Source of the DNA: Gemmatimonadaceae bacterium
GTDB taxonomy: Bacteria > Gemmatimonadota > Gemmatimonadetes > Gemmatimonadales > Gemmatimonadaceae
Direction: 5' to 3'
DNA: 32,693 nt
Assembly (NCBI GenBank): GCA_025930755.1
Contig: JAICOJ010000028.1
Coordinates: 1-32,693, forward strand
Position 1 is the stretch's first letter, and each line of letters starts with the position of its first letter. Under the pieces are notes generated by a model that was not told the origin of the DNA, made no database searches, and was given only the letters and a program-made list of their open reading frames with translations. Below, piece after piece: positions 1-8,003 of the stretch. The position numbers and the translations under genes were made by a program.

Positions 1-19
1 CAGGGGTGAAACGGGCCCG

Positions 20-73
20 CCCCGCCCCCCGCGTGCGCCCCACACCATATGCCCCCGCCCCCCACCAGCCCCC
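20..73 (-). other. C-rich tract, possible G-quadruplex on minus strand
   Basis: Runs of four to six C occur at 20-23, 25-30, 38-41, 52-56, 58-63 and 69-73, so the minus strand carries six closely spaced G-runs with short loops. This fits the G-quadruplex pattern, but nothing else in the sequence shows that one forms. The rest of 1-218 has no gene apart from the heptamer array at 84-125 and the leader of the OmpA gene. Confidence 0.35.
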
Positions 74-83
74 GCCATTCCTA

Positions 84-125
84 CCCTGACCCCTGCCTCC
101 TGACTCCTGACCCCTGACTCCTCAC
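84..125 (+). repeat. Tandem heptamer array, CCTGAC-type, six units
   Basis: Six consecutive 7-nt units of the form yCCTGAC (one reads CCCTGCC, one TCCTCAC) run without a break. The same family returns inverted at 1617-1644, just after the OmpA gene, and in both orientations at 24063-24190. No inverted arm lies next to this copy inside the window; one could lie to the left of the edge. Confidence 0.85.
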
Positions 126-218
126 TCCCATTCCCGGCATCATCCCGAAGGGTGTTTCGGTCCCGCTTCCGGGTCGTCAGCAAGTGAGACGGCGCACATC
201 ACTCAACCGGATAGGACC

Positions 219-1610
219 ATGTCAACTCGGATTCTCACCCTCACGACAGCCGTCGTGATCGCGGCGGTCGCTGCGATGCCAGCCCACGCGCAGGGCGGCT
301 TTGAGTTCGGCGGCTTCGGCAGCTACACGCAGTTCGACACGAGCCTCGCGCTCAAGGAGCGCGCCGGTGCTGGCGCGCGCCTCACGCTGATCTCGGGTCA
401 CGGCTGGTCGACCTTCATCCTAGAAGCCGAAGGCGGCTACTCGGAGCAGAAGATCGGCCTGTCGACGGTGAAGTACATTCCGGCGCGCGCACGCCTCCTG
501 TACTCCGTACCGTTAGGCTCCACCGCCTCGATCCTCCTCGGCGGCGGCGGCGTTCGCAACGACTACTCCGACGAGACGCAGCACGCGAACGACTGGGGCT
601 ACACGGCCCTCGCCGGCCTGCGCGTCAAGCTCGGCAGCTTCATGTCGCTGCGCCTCGACGCGGTCGTCGACTACATCGAGAATCCGGTGAACGAGTCGGA
701 TCTCTTCCCGCGCAACATCAACAAGGCGCTCCATGCCGGTCTCCAGTTCCCGCTCTGGCAATCGAAGTACGTGCCGCCGGCGAAGGAGAAGGGCAAGTGG
801 AACGTGACCGAGTCGACGCAGGCGGCTCCGAAGGAGGAGCCGAAGAAGGAAGAGCCGAAGGAAGAGAAGCCCGAGCCTGTCCAGCAGCAGGCGCAGGTTC
901 CGCCGCACGAGCGAGAGCTGAAGATGGCCGAGCCCGATGCGGACCGCGATGCGGTGCCCGACTCGCGCGATCTGTGCGCCGCCACGGCGCCCGGGTCGAC
1001 GGTCGATGCGCAAGGCTGCCAGGTCTATCGCGACACCGATGATGACGGCGTGACCGACGTTCGCGATCGCTGCCCGGCGACGCCGCACGGCACGCTGATC
1101 GACGGATACGGCTGCCCCGCCCGCCCGATGGAGGTCGTGCGCGAGGCTCCGGCGCGTGACAGTGATGGTGACGGCGTCGACGATCACCGTGACAAGTGCC
1201 CGGGCACGGCGGCGGGTGTGCATGCCGACGCGTCGGGATGCCCGATCGTGATCCCGAAGCTGGAAGGGCCGCGCACCGTCACCCTGCGTGGCGTGACGTT
1301 CATGTCGGGACGCGATGAGCTGTCGTCGTCCTCGCTGGTCGTGCTCGACGAGGTCGCGAAGCAGCTGGTCGCGGTCCCCGAGCTCAAGATCGAGATCGCT
1401 GGTCACACCGATTCGAAGGGGACGCGCATTCGCAACATCAGACTCTCGCTCGCTCGCGCCGAAGCGGTGCGTGCGTATCTGGTGATGCAGGGCGTACCCG
1501 CCGAGCGTCTCACGGCGCGCGGCTACGGCCCGGACAAGCCGGTTGCGTCGAATGCTGGGCCGAACGGACGGGCGATGAATCGCCGGGTCGAGCTTCGGAG
1601 GCTCGACTAG
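219..1610 (+). CDS. OmpA-family outer-membrane protein with thrombospondin type-3 repeats
   Basis: The 463-residue protein starts with a signal peptide (about 1-25, ending AHAQ). A beta-rich segment (26-185) looks like an eight-strand OmpA-type barrel. A Lys/Glu/Pro linker follows (about 192-225). Three Asp-rich calcium-type TSP3 repeats (about 235-340) each pair a D-x-D-x-D-G-like stretch with Cys residues. The last 115 residues are an OmpA/Pal peptidoglycan-binding domain with GHTDSKG, LSLARAEAV and NRRVEL, the segments that carry the diaminopimelate-binding Asp and Arg in the family. It probably tethers the outer membrane to the wall. The ATG is preceded by an AGGA-like site (GGATAGGA, 209-216). 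The fold is clear; barrel pore activity is not known. Confidence 0.93.
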   Translation: MSTRILTLTTAVVIAAVAAMPAHAQGGFEFGGFGSYTQFDTSLALKERAGAGARLTLISGHGWSTFILEAEGGYSEQKIGLSTVKYIPARARLLYSVPLGSTASILLGGGGVRNDYSDETQHANDWGYTALAGLRVKLGSFMSLRLDAVVDYIENPVNESDLFPRNINKALHAGLQFPLWQSKYVPPAKEKGKWNVTESTQAAPKEEPKKEEPKEEKPEPVQQQAQVPPHERELKMAEPDADRDAVPDSRDLCAATAPGSTVDAQGCQVYRDTDDDGVTDVRDRCPATPHGTLIDGYGCPARPMEVVREAPARDSDGDGVDDHRDKCPGTAAGVHADASGCPIVIPKLEGPRTVTLRGVTFMSGRDELSSSSLVVLDEVAKQLVAVPELKIEIAGHTDSKGTRIRNIRLSLARAEAVRAYLVMQGVPAERLTARGYGPDKPVASNAGPNGRAMNRRVELRRLD

Positions 1611-1616
1611 GAGCTA

Positions 1617-1644
1617 GGAATCAGGGGTCAGGCATCAGGGATGG
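1617..1644 (+). repeat. Tandem heptamer array, GGxxTCA-type, four units
   Basis: Units GGAATCA, GGGGTCA, GGCATCA and GGGATGG follow one another seven bases after the OmpA stop codon. GGGGTCA is the reverse complement of the TGACCCC form found at 84-125, so the two arrays face each other across the gene. Confidence 0.8.
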
Positions 1645-1648
1645 AAAG

Positions 1649-1680
1649 GCAAACGGCGGCGCGAAAGCGCCGCCGTTTGC
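1649..1680. terminator. Strong hairpin with 14-bp perfect stem and GAAA loop
   Basis: Positions 1649-1662 and 1667-1680 are perfect reverse complements around a GAAA tetraloop. It lies about 40 nt after the OmpA stop. There is no long U-tract on the plus strand, so it may be a stem-only or bidirectional terminator. The minus-strand remnant gene reads through it. Confidence 0.75.
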
Positions 1681-1686
1681 TCATCT

Positions 1687-1730
1687 GATGAGGCGGCCGC
1701 CGCGTAGCGGCGCCGCCTTTCCGCCTCATC
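1687..1730. repeat. Palindrome at the broken end of the DUF5916 remnant
   Basis: GATGAGGCGG (1687-1696) pairs perfectly with CCGCCTCATC (1721-1730), and a smaller GCCGC/GCGGC hairpin sits inside. A further short palindrome, CTCATC-T-GATGAG, spans 1680-1692. Homology of the minus-strand remnant to its family stops where this palindrome begins. Confidence 0.7.
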
Positions 1731-2129
1731 GCGTCGCGCCAAACGCGGGCGGAGCTTCGCTGGATCGCTCTCGAACATCCGTGCACCGAAGTAGATCGCA
1801 TCGCCGTCGATCAGGATGCGAACATCGGTACGCTGCGTGGCCGGCCCGGCGGTGCCCCACGCCGCCTCATCGATCCGTCCGTCGATCGTTATGGTGCCCG
1901 GCTCCACCCGCGTGACCTGGGCGATCGGGGCGGGGTGCGTGAGCGCTCCCGCCGCCCCCTGGGTGACCCCCGGCCGCGCGGTGAGAGTAGCTAGCGTCAA
2001 GCCGCACACGATGATACGCGATTGGTACATGGCGGCGGACGATGTAAGGAAACGGCGTGGAAGGGCCGGCAGCGGGTATTGGACAGTTGCGTTAAGACGA
2101 AAGTTCGGCAAGAGTGTCCGGGAACCACC

Positions 2130-2236
2130 GCGAACTGCGAGCCGCGACTACGGGCTGAACCCTATCAGGGGCTCCGCCCGTTCTGTAGACGTCGGTTCGC
2201 AGTTCGCAGTTCGCAGTTCGCAGTTCGCATTTCGCA
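2130..2236. repeat. Inverted heptamer arrays, GTTCGCA family
   Basis: Five GTTCGCA units plus one TTTCGCA run from 2195 to 2236. A degraded inverted arm (GCGAACT, GCGAGCC, GCGACTA) lies at 2130-2150. The element fills the space between the remnant gene and the RND pump and ends 23 nt before the pump's ATG. The same family appears at 11811-11961. Confidence 0.85.
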
Positions 2237-2259
2237 GCTCCACGCACATCCCCCGTGCC

Positions 2260-5200
2260 ATGAAGATCTCCGACCTCTCCATCCGCCGGCCGGTCCTCAC
2301 CAGCATGCTCGCCGTGGCGCTCGTGCTGTTTGGCGTTCTCGGCTACATCAACCTCTCGGTGCGCGAGTATCCCGACGTCGATGCACCGGTGATCTCGGTC
2401 TCGACGTTCCTGCGCGGCGCCAACCCGCGCGTCATGGAATCGGCGGTCACCGACATTCTCGAGGAAGAGCTGAGCACGGTGCCGGGGCTGCGCACGCTCA
2501 CCAGCACGAGCGCGGAGCAGTTCAGCAACATCACCCTCGAGTTCACGCTCGATCGCGACATCGAGACCGTGGCGCAAGACGTTCGCGACAAGGTCTCGCG
2601 GGTTCGCGACCGCCTGCCTGACGACATCGAGGAGCCCGTCATCGCCAAGGAGGATGCCGACGCGCAGCCGTTCTACTGGATGGCGCTGACGTCGGACACC
2701 TACAACCTGCTTCAGCTGTCCGACATCGGGGACCGTCTGGTCAAGCCGCGACTGCAGACGATCAGCGGCGTCGGCCGCGCGCAGGTCTTCGGCGAGCGCC
2801 GCCTGGCCATGCGCGTGTGGGTATCGCCAAGCGAGCTGGCCGCACGTGGGCTGACGGTGCAGGACATCTCGTCGGCGATCCAGAGTCGGAACGTCGAGGT
2901 CCCCGCGGGTCGCATCGAGAGCGACCGTCGCGAGTTCACCGTGCGCTCGATGGGCGAGCTCAAGACGCCTGACGAGTTCGGAAACATCGTCGTGGCGAAT
3001 ACCGCGGGCCAGATGATCCGCCTCAAGGATGTCGCGAACGTCGAGCTCGGGCCCGAGGACGATCGCAGCACGCTGCGCTACAACCAGGTCCCGGCGGTCG
3101 CGATCGGGGTGATCCGGCAGTCCAAGGCGAACCTCGTCGATGTGGCCGATGGCATCAAGGCGGAGCTGCCCGCCATCCAGGCCGCATTGCCGCCGGGGGT
3201 GAAGCTCATCGAGGCGTTCGATGCCTCGGTCTTCGTCAAACGGTCGATCCAGGAAGCCGAAGAGACGCTGCTCATCGCCGGCGCGCTCGTCGTGCTCATC
3301 ATCTTCATCTTCCTGCGCAATCTACGCGCGACGATCATTCCGGCCCTCGCCATCCCGACGTCGATCGTCGCCACCTTCGGCGTGATGTACTTCCTCGGCT
3401 TCTCCATCAACAACCTGACGCTGCTCGCGCTCACCCTCGCGATCGGTATCGTCGTCGATGACGCGATCATTGTGCTCGAGAACGCCTATCGACATCAGGA
3501 GGAGCTGAAGGAGTCTCCGGAGACGGCGGCGGTGAACGGGACCCGCGAGATCGCCTTCGCCGTCATCGCGACGACGATTTCGCTGATCGCCGTCTTCACG
3601 CCGCTCGCGTTCCTGCAAGGCAACACGGGGCGTCTCTTCAACGAGTTCGGCATCGCCGTGGCCGGCGCCGTCGCCGTCTCGGGCTTCGTGGCGCTGACGC
3701 TGACGCCGATGCTGTGCGCGAAGATCCTCCGGGTTCCGCCGCGGCACGGGCCACTGTATCAGCGGCTCGAGCGCGGCTTCGAATCCCTCGCCTCGGGCTA
3801 CAAGCGCTCGCTGGGCTGGGCGGTCGCGAACCGCCGCATCACCGTCGGCGCCTCGCTGCTCATCATCGTGGGGGCGGTCTTCATCTTCCGCGCGCTCGAG
3901 CGCGAGTTCGTTCCGCCCGAGGACCGGGGCTTCTTCTTCACGATCGTGATCGCCCCCGAGGGCTCGTCGCTCGGCTACACCGATAGCTATCAGAAGCAGG
4001 TGGAAGCGATCGTGGCGCGCACCAAGGACATCGAGGGCTCGTTCAGCATCGTCGGCGGCTGGGGGCCGGTGAGCCAGGGATTCGTGATCAGTCGGCTCAC
4101 CGACTGGTCGGAACGCGATCGCTCCGTGCAGGACATCATCGGCGAGGTGCAGCCACAGTTCTTCGGCATCCCGGGCGTCTTCGCGTTCGCGAACAACCCG
4201 CCGGCCTTCGGCTGGGGCAGCCCGCTGCAGTTCGTCGTCAGGCACCCCGATTTCGACTCGCTGACCAAGGGGATGGCGGTGCTCACGCAGCGGGCCGCAA
4301 CCATTCCGGGGCTGATCAACATCGACACCGACCTCAAGATCAACAAGCCGGAGCTCAACGTCACGTTCGATCGCGATCGGGCCGAAGACCTCGGCGTCCC
4401 CATCCGCGACGTGGCGGGGACGCTCGGTACGATGCTCGGCGGCGGCCGGGTGAGCACGTTCACGATGAACAACAAGCTGTATGACGTGATGGTGCAGCTC
4501 GCTCCCGAGGAGCGGGCGACGCCGAGCGACATGTCGGGGCTGTACGTGCGCGGCAACGACGGCCAGCTCATTCAGCTCAGCGCCGTGGCGCGCGTGAACG
4601 AGACGGTCGGACCGCAGGGACTCAACCATTTCAACCGCGTTCGCTCGTTCACCTTGAGCGCCGGTCTCGCCCCCGATTTCACCCTCGGGGCCGCGCTCGA
4701 TTCGCTCAATCGTGTCGCCCGCGAAGTCCTGCCCGCCGGAAGCACGATCGAGCTCGCCGGCGAATCCCGTGAGCTCGAGGAGAGCGGAAGCGCGCTGTAC
4801 TTCGCCTTCGCGCTGGCGCTGATCGTGGTCTTCATGGTGCTCGCCTCGCAGTTCGAGTCGCTCGTGCACCCGTTCACGGTGCTGCTGGCGGTCCCGCTCG
4901 CGGTGACGGGCGCGCTGGCGACACTGCTCATCGCGGGATCGACGCTCAACCTCTACAGCCAGATCGCGATGGTGCTCCTCATCGGCCTGGTGACGAAAAA
5001 CTCGATTCTGCTCGTCGAATACGCCAACCAGTTGAAGGAGCGCGGGCTGTCGACGATCGAGGCGATGCTGGAATCGGGTCGCGTCCGGTTGCGCCCGATT
5101 CTCATGACGTCGGTCGCGACGATCATGGGGGCGATGCCGATCGCGCTCGGGCTTGGCGCCGGGTCGGCGAGCCGCCGCCCATTAGGCTACGCGATCGTCG

Positions 5201-5358
5201 GCGGCCTGCTCTTCTCGACGATCCTGACCTTGTTCCTCGTTCCCGCCGTGTACGTGATGATGGATCACGCGCGCGCGCGCGTGCGCTCGAGGAGCGAGGA
5301 GCGCGCGCGGCGGAAGCACGTCGAGGAACCGGCTTTGGCGATGGAGGACGCGCGGTGA
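2260..5358 (+). CDS. RND-family (HAE1-type) efflux pump, inner-membrane subunit
   Basis: The 1032-residue length is standard for AcrB/MexB-like pumps, which use proton influx to drive drugs or lipophiles out through a tripartite complex. It opens with the family start MKISDLSIRRPVLTSML. One transmembrane helix, a porter loop, helices 2-6, then a second repeat with the same layout follow. The proton-relay residues are present: the Asp pair in VVDDAI (about 400-401) and the Lys in VTKNS (about 913). The frame stays open 148 codons upstream, but that part crosses the heptamer array and the remnant gene and has no family match, so ATG 2260 was chosen. No good ribosome-binding site is visible. Its stop overlaps the next start. 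Substrate unknown. Confidence 0.95.
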   Translation: MKISDLSIRRPVLTSMLAVALVLFGVLGYINLSVREYPDVDAPVISVSTFLRGANPRVMESAVTDILEEELSTVPGLRTLTSTSAEQFSNITLEFTLDRDIETVAQDVRDKVSRVRDRLPDDIEEPVIAKEDADAQPFYWMALTSDTYNLLQLSDIGDRLVKPRLQTISGVGRAQVFGERRLAMRVWVSPSELAARGLTVQDISSAIQSRNVEVPAGRIESDRREFTVRSMGELKTPDEFGNIVVANTAGQMIRLKDVANVELGPEDDRSTLRYNQVPAVAIGVIRQSKANLVDVADGIKAELPAIQAALPPGVKLIEAFDASVFVKRSIQEAEETLLIAGALVVLIIFIFLRNLRATIIPALAIPTSIVATFGVMYFLGFSINNLTLLALTLAIGIVVDDAIIVLENAYRHQEELKESPETAAVNGTREIAFAVIATTISLIAVFTPLAFLQGNTGRLFNEFGIAVAGAVAVSGFVALTLTPMLCAKILRVPPRHGPLYQRLERGFESLASGYKRSLGWAVANRRITVGASLLIIVGAVFIFRALEREFVPPEDRGFFFTIVIAPEGSSLGYTDSYQKQVEAIVARTKDIEGSFSIVGGWGPVSQGFVISRLTDWSERDRSVQDIIGEVQPQFFGIPGVFAFANNPPAFGWGSPLQFVVRHPDFDSLTKGMAVLTQRAATIPGLINIDTDLKINKPELNVTFDRDRAEDLGVPIRDVAGTLGTMLGGGRVSTFTMNNKLYDVMVQLAPEERATPSDMSGLYVRGNDGQLIQLSAVARVNETVGPQGLNHFNRVRSFTLSAGLAPDFTLGAALDSLNRVAREVLPAGSTIELAGESRELEESGSALYFAFALALIVVFMVLASQFESLVHPFTVLLAVPLAVTGALATLLIAGSTLNLYSQIAMVLLIGLVTKNSILLVEYANQLKERGLSTIEAMLESGRVRLRPILMTSVATIMGAMPIALGLGAGSASRRPLGYAIVGGLLFSTILTLFLVPAVYVMMDHARARVRSRSEERARRKHVEEPALAMEDAR

Positions 5359-6638
5359 TCGTCGGACTTTCATTGATACTGCAGATCGCCGCGGCGGGAG
5401 ATTCGCTTCCGCGGGTGACGCTGGCCGACGTGCTCCGGCGATCGGCGCGTCTGGACCCGCAGTACGTCACCGCGCGCGGCGAGGTGGACAATGCCGTGTG
5501 GTCACGCCGGGCGGCGTGGTACGCGATCGTGACGCCGCAGGTGCGACTGGCGGGCGATCTCGCACAGTTTTCGACACCGACCTTCGTGCTCGGAGCCGAT
5601 CAGCCGCAAGGCCGCTCGGTCACGGCCCGGGCCGAGGCGTTCTACGAAGTGTTTAGCGGAGGGCGGAAGTTCGCGGAGCTGAGCGGCAGTCGCGCCCTGC
5701 TGACGGCGGCCGAGGCGCTCGAGGTTCGGGAGCGCTTCGATGCCGAGCTGCGGGCCGAGTCCGATTACTACCAGGTGCTCGCTGACCAGGAGCTGACCCG
5801 AGTCGCTGGGGAGCGGGTGCGCCGGGCGCGCGAACAACTGGGGGTGGCGCGCGCGCGTGTGATTTCCGGTGCGGCCGTCTCGACCGATTCATTACAGCTG
5901 CTGCTCGAGCTCAACCGCGCGCGGGTAGCGGAGTTGCGGCAGGTCGCCGCGCTCCGTGTCGCACGTCTGCAGCTCGGCCGCCGGATCGGGATGGACGGCC
6001 CGGTGGACGCCACCCCGCTCGGGGATGCGCGGGCTCCCGAGCTCACCATTTCCCTGGGGGACGCGGTCGCCCAGGCAGCGCAGTCCGGCCCCACCGCCGT
6101 GGCGGCGCGCGCGGCGGAAGACGCCGCGGAGGCTCTGGTCAAGGCGCAGCGAGGATCGTATCTTCCCAACCTGACGTTAGGCGCGACCACCGCGACCTAC
6201 GACACACGTTTCTTTCCTGACGCGACCTCGCGCACTTCGCTCATCTTTTCGGCGACACTGCCGATCTGGAACGGCGGACAGCGCGAAGTCCTCATGTCGC
6301 AGGCGCGCGTGACGCGTGAGATCGCTCGCGCGACGCGCCTCGATGCGGAGCGTGCGGTCGCACGTGACGTCACCGAAACGTACGAAGGCTACACCACCGC
6401 GCGCGCGACGACGCAGCTCGCGGAGGAGGCGGTTCTGGTCGCCCGGGAGAACTACCGCGTGCAGGACACGCGATATCGCGCGGGTGCGACGACCATCCTC
6501 GACCTCATCGAGGCGCAGATTCGCCTGACGGAGGCGGAAGCGGAGTTCGTGCAGTCACGGTATGCGACCCGGTTGGCGCTGGGGCGGTTCGAGGCGCAGC
6601 TGGGCAGACGGCTCTTCAACGATGGGGCGCGACAGTGA
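5355..6638 (+). CDS. TolC-family outer-membrane efflux channel
   Basis: The 427-residue protein is the outer-membrane duct of the tripartite pump. It has a short signal-like start (MIVGLSLILQIAAAG), then two similar halves of long Ala/Arg/Glu-rich helices (about 25-215 and 225-420), as in OEP/TolC proteins. LPNLTLGA near 275 and ATTILDLIEAQIRLTEAE near the end are typical of the family. The GTG start overlaps the pump's TGA (GTGA), so translation is probably coupled. The alternative is a later start, but no good ATG lies near the signal sequence. No lipobox Cys is present. Confidence 0.92.
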   Translation: MIVGLSLILQIAAAGDSLPRVTLADVLRRSARLDPQYVTARGEVDNAVWSRRAAWYAIVTPQVRLAGDLAQFSTPTFVLGADQPQGRSVTARAEAFYEVFSGGRKFAELSGSRALLTAAEALEVRERFDAELRAESDYYQVLADQELTRVAGERVRRAREQLGVARARVISGAAVSTDSLQLLLELNRARVAELRQVAALRVARLQLGRRIGMDGPVDATPLGDARAPELTISLGDAVAQAAQSGPTAVAARAAEDAAEALVKAQRGSYLPNLTLGATTATYDTRFFPDATSRTSLIFSATLPIWNGGQREVLMSQARVTREIARATRLDAERAVARDVTETYEGYTTARATTQLAEEAVLVARENYRVQDTRYRAGATTILDLIEAQIRLTEAEAEFVQSRYATRLALGRFEAQLGRRLFNDGARQ

Positions 6639-7780
6639 GAACGGTATTGGGAGTGGCGCTCGCCGCGGTCGTGCTCGCCGCGTGCGGTGGCGGGGAGGAG
6701 GCGCAGTCGGCGCAGACGGGCGCGGCAATGGAAACGGCGAACGGCGAGAGCGCCGGAGCGGATAGTAGCGACAAAGGCGCGGAGGGCGCGGGGGGCGCTG
6801 AAGGCGCTGGCGGCCCGCCCGCGGGCGGCATGCCCCCGATGCCCGTCGAGGTGGCGGTGGCGAAAAGCGAAACGGTCATCGACGAGATTCAGGCGACGGG
6901 AGCGGTCGAGGCGGTGCAGAGCATTGAGCTGCGTCCGGAGGCCGAAGGCCGCCTCGTGCAGATCTACGTGCGCGAAGGGAGCGTCGTCGGGCGCGGCGCG
7001 CCGCTGTTCAAGATCGATGACCAGGCCCTGCGGGCGCAGGTCGCTCGTGCCGAGGCCGAGCGTGATCTCGCGCAGCAGGCGTTGACGCGAACACGCCAGC
7101 TGCTGCAACAGAACGCGACGAGCGCCAGCGAGCTGGAGCGTGCGGAGGCGACGGCGCGGAGCACGCAGGCATCGCTCGATCTCCTCCAGCTTTCCCTGAC
7201 ACGCACGACGGTGCGAGCCCCCTTCGGCGGCGTCGCCGGCCGACGGCTCGTGTCGTTAGGCGATTACGTGACGCCGCAACGGCCGCTCATCTCGCTTCAG
7301 ACCTTCGATCCGCAGCGGGCGGTGTTCCAGGTTCCCGAACGCTTCGCGGACCGTGTGCGCAACGGCCAGCGCGTGCAGTTCAACGTCGCCGCGCTGCCCG
7401 GCAAGACGTTCACCGGCGTGGTGGACTTCGTCGACCCGGTGGTGCAGCTGCCCGGCCGCACCGTGCTGGTGAAGGCGAGTGTGCCCAATCCGCGCCGCGA
7501 GCTGCAGGCGGGTATGTTCATCGAGGCGAGCCTGGCGACGGCGACTCGGCCTAACGCGGTGGTGGTTCCCGAGGATGCCGTGCTGACCTCGCTCAACCAG
7601 CGCGTGACGTGGGTCGTGCTGCCCGATAACAAGGTGGACCGGCGTGAGGTCACGATCGGCGTCCGCCGGTCGGGCTTCGTCGAGATCACCGAGGGCGTGA
7701 AAGCGGGCGAGAAGGTGGTCGTCGGTGGCGCGGAGCGGTTGCAGCCGGGCGCGCCCGTGATGCCGGTCGAAAGGAAATAG
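6635..7780 (+). CDS. Efflux RND transporter periplasmic adaptor (membrane-fusion lipoprotein)
   Basis: The 381-residue adaptor joins the inner-membrane pump to the outer channel. Its signal peptide ends in a lipobox (VVLAAC), so it should be lipid-anchored at Cys17. A low-complexity Gly/Ala/Glu stretch (about 20-70) leads to the lipoyl half-motif (EAEGRLVQIYVREGSVVGRG), a coiled-coil hairpin (about 128-185), the second lipoyl half (VRAPFGGVAGRRLVSLGD), and beta-barrel and membrane-proximal domains. The GTG start overlaps the channel gene's TGA, repeating the GTGA arrangement at 5355. In most such operons the adaptor comes first; here it is last. Confidence 0.93.
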   Translation: MRTVLGVALAAVVLAACGGGEEAQSAQTGAAMETANGESAGADSSDKGAEGAGGAEGAGGPPAGGMPPMPVEVAVAKSETVIDEIQATGAVEAVQSIELRPEAEGRLVQIYVREGSVVGRGAPLFKIDDQALRAQVARAEAERDLAQQALTRTRQLLQQNATSASELERAEATARSTQASLDLLQLSLTRTTVRAPFGGVAGRRLVSLGDYVTPQRPLISLQTFDPQRAVFQVPERFADRVRNGQRVQFNVAALPGKTFTGVVDFVDPVVQLPGRTVLVKASVPNPRRELQAGMFIEASLATATRPNAVVVPEDAVLTSLNQRVTWVVLPDNKVDRREVTIGVRRSGFVEITEGVKAGEKVVVGGAERLQPGAPVMPVERK

Positions 7781-7801
7781 GTCGTTCTCGAGCGAGTGAA
7801 A

Positions 7802-7896
7802 GGCATAACCACAGAGGCACGGAGGACACGAGAACGGCGAACCGCGGCACCAGCAGTTCGCCGTTCTCGTGTCCTCCGTGCCTCTGTGGTTATGCC
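7802..7896. repeat. Perfect 41-bp inverted repeat with 13-nt loop (nonamer CAGAGG family)
   Basis: Positions 7802-7842 and 7856-7896 are exact reverse complements around a 13-nt spacer. Inside each arm are degenerate 9-nt units (ACAGAGGCA, CGGAGGACA, CGAGAACGG). The element begins 21 nt after the efflux operon's stop and could end that transcript, but the stem is far longer than a usual terminator and has no U-tract. The segment TGCCTCTGTGGTTA recurs at 27532-27545. Confidence 0.95.
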
Positions 7897-8003
7897 AGCG
7901 CACCTCTCCGGTTCGGAATTCGTAATCCCCCTCGCGGAACATCCGGCCGCCTCGCATTGTCCTACTAGAGACACGAAAACCCCCTCCAGAGGCCAGGCAC
8001 TCC

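Larger units (their letters stand above)
1635..2030 (-). pseudogene. Truncated N-terminal remnant of a CBM9/DUF5916 outer-membrane protein
   Basis: From ATG 2030 the frame gives a signal peptide-like start (MYQSRIIVCGLTLATLTA) and then the start of a CBM9-like domain: ITIDGRIDEAAWG, RTDVRILIDGDAIYFGAR and LARRDE. The intact relative in this window (21708-24059) has IDGVLDEPVW and IHFGVRAFE in the same order but continues for more than 700 residues. The remnant lacks about 16 residues between AAWGTAGPATQ and RTDVR. It loses homology after LARRDE, where the frame enters the palindrome at 1687-1730 and then the terminator hairpin before stopping at 1635. About 130 residues remain. Almost certainly non-functional. 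Confidence 0.75.

Noticed and set aside
1816-2259. 148-codon N-terminal extension of the RND pump
   Set aside because: It crosses the DUF5916 remnant and the heptamer array, and the family's conserved start begins at ATG 2260.
3322-4869. Long minus-strand open frame (515 codons) opposite the RND pump
   Set aside because: The translation is rich in Arg, Glu, Asp and His, as expected of the reverse strand of a GC-rich gene, with no domain. The plus strand encodes a complete pump.
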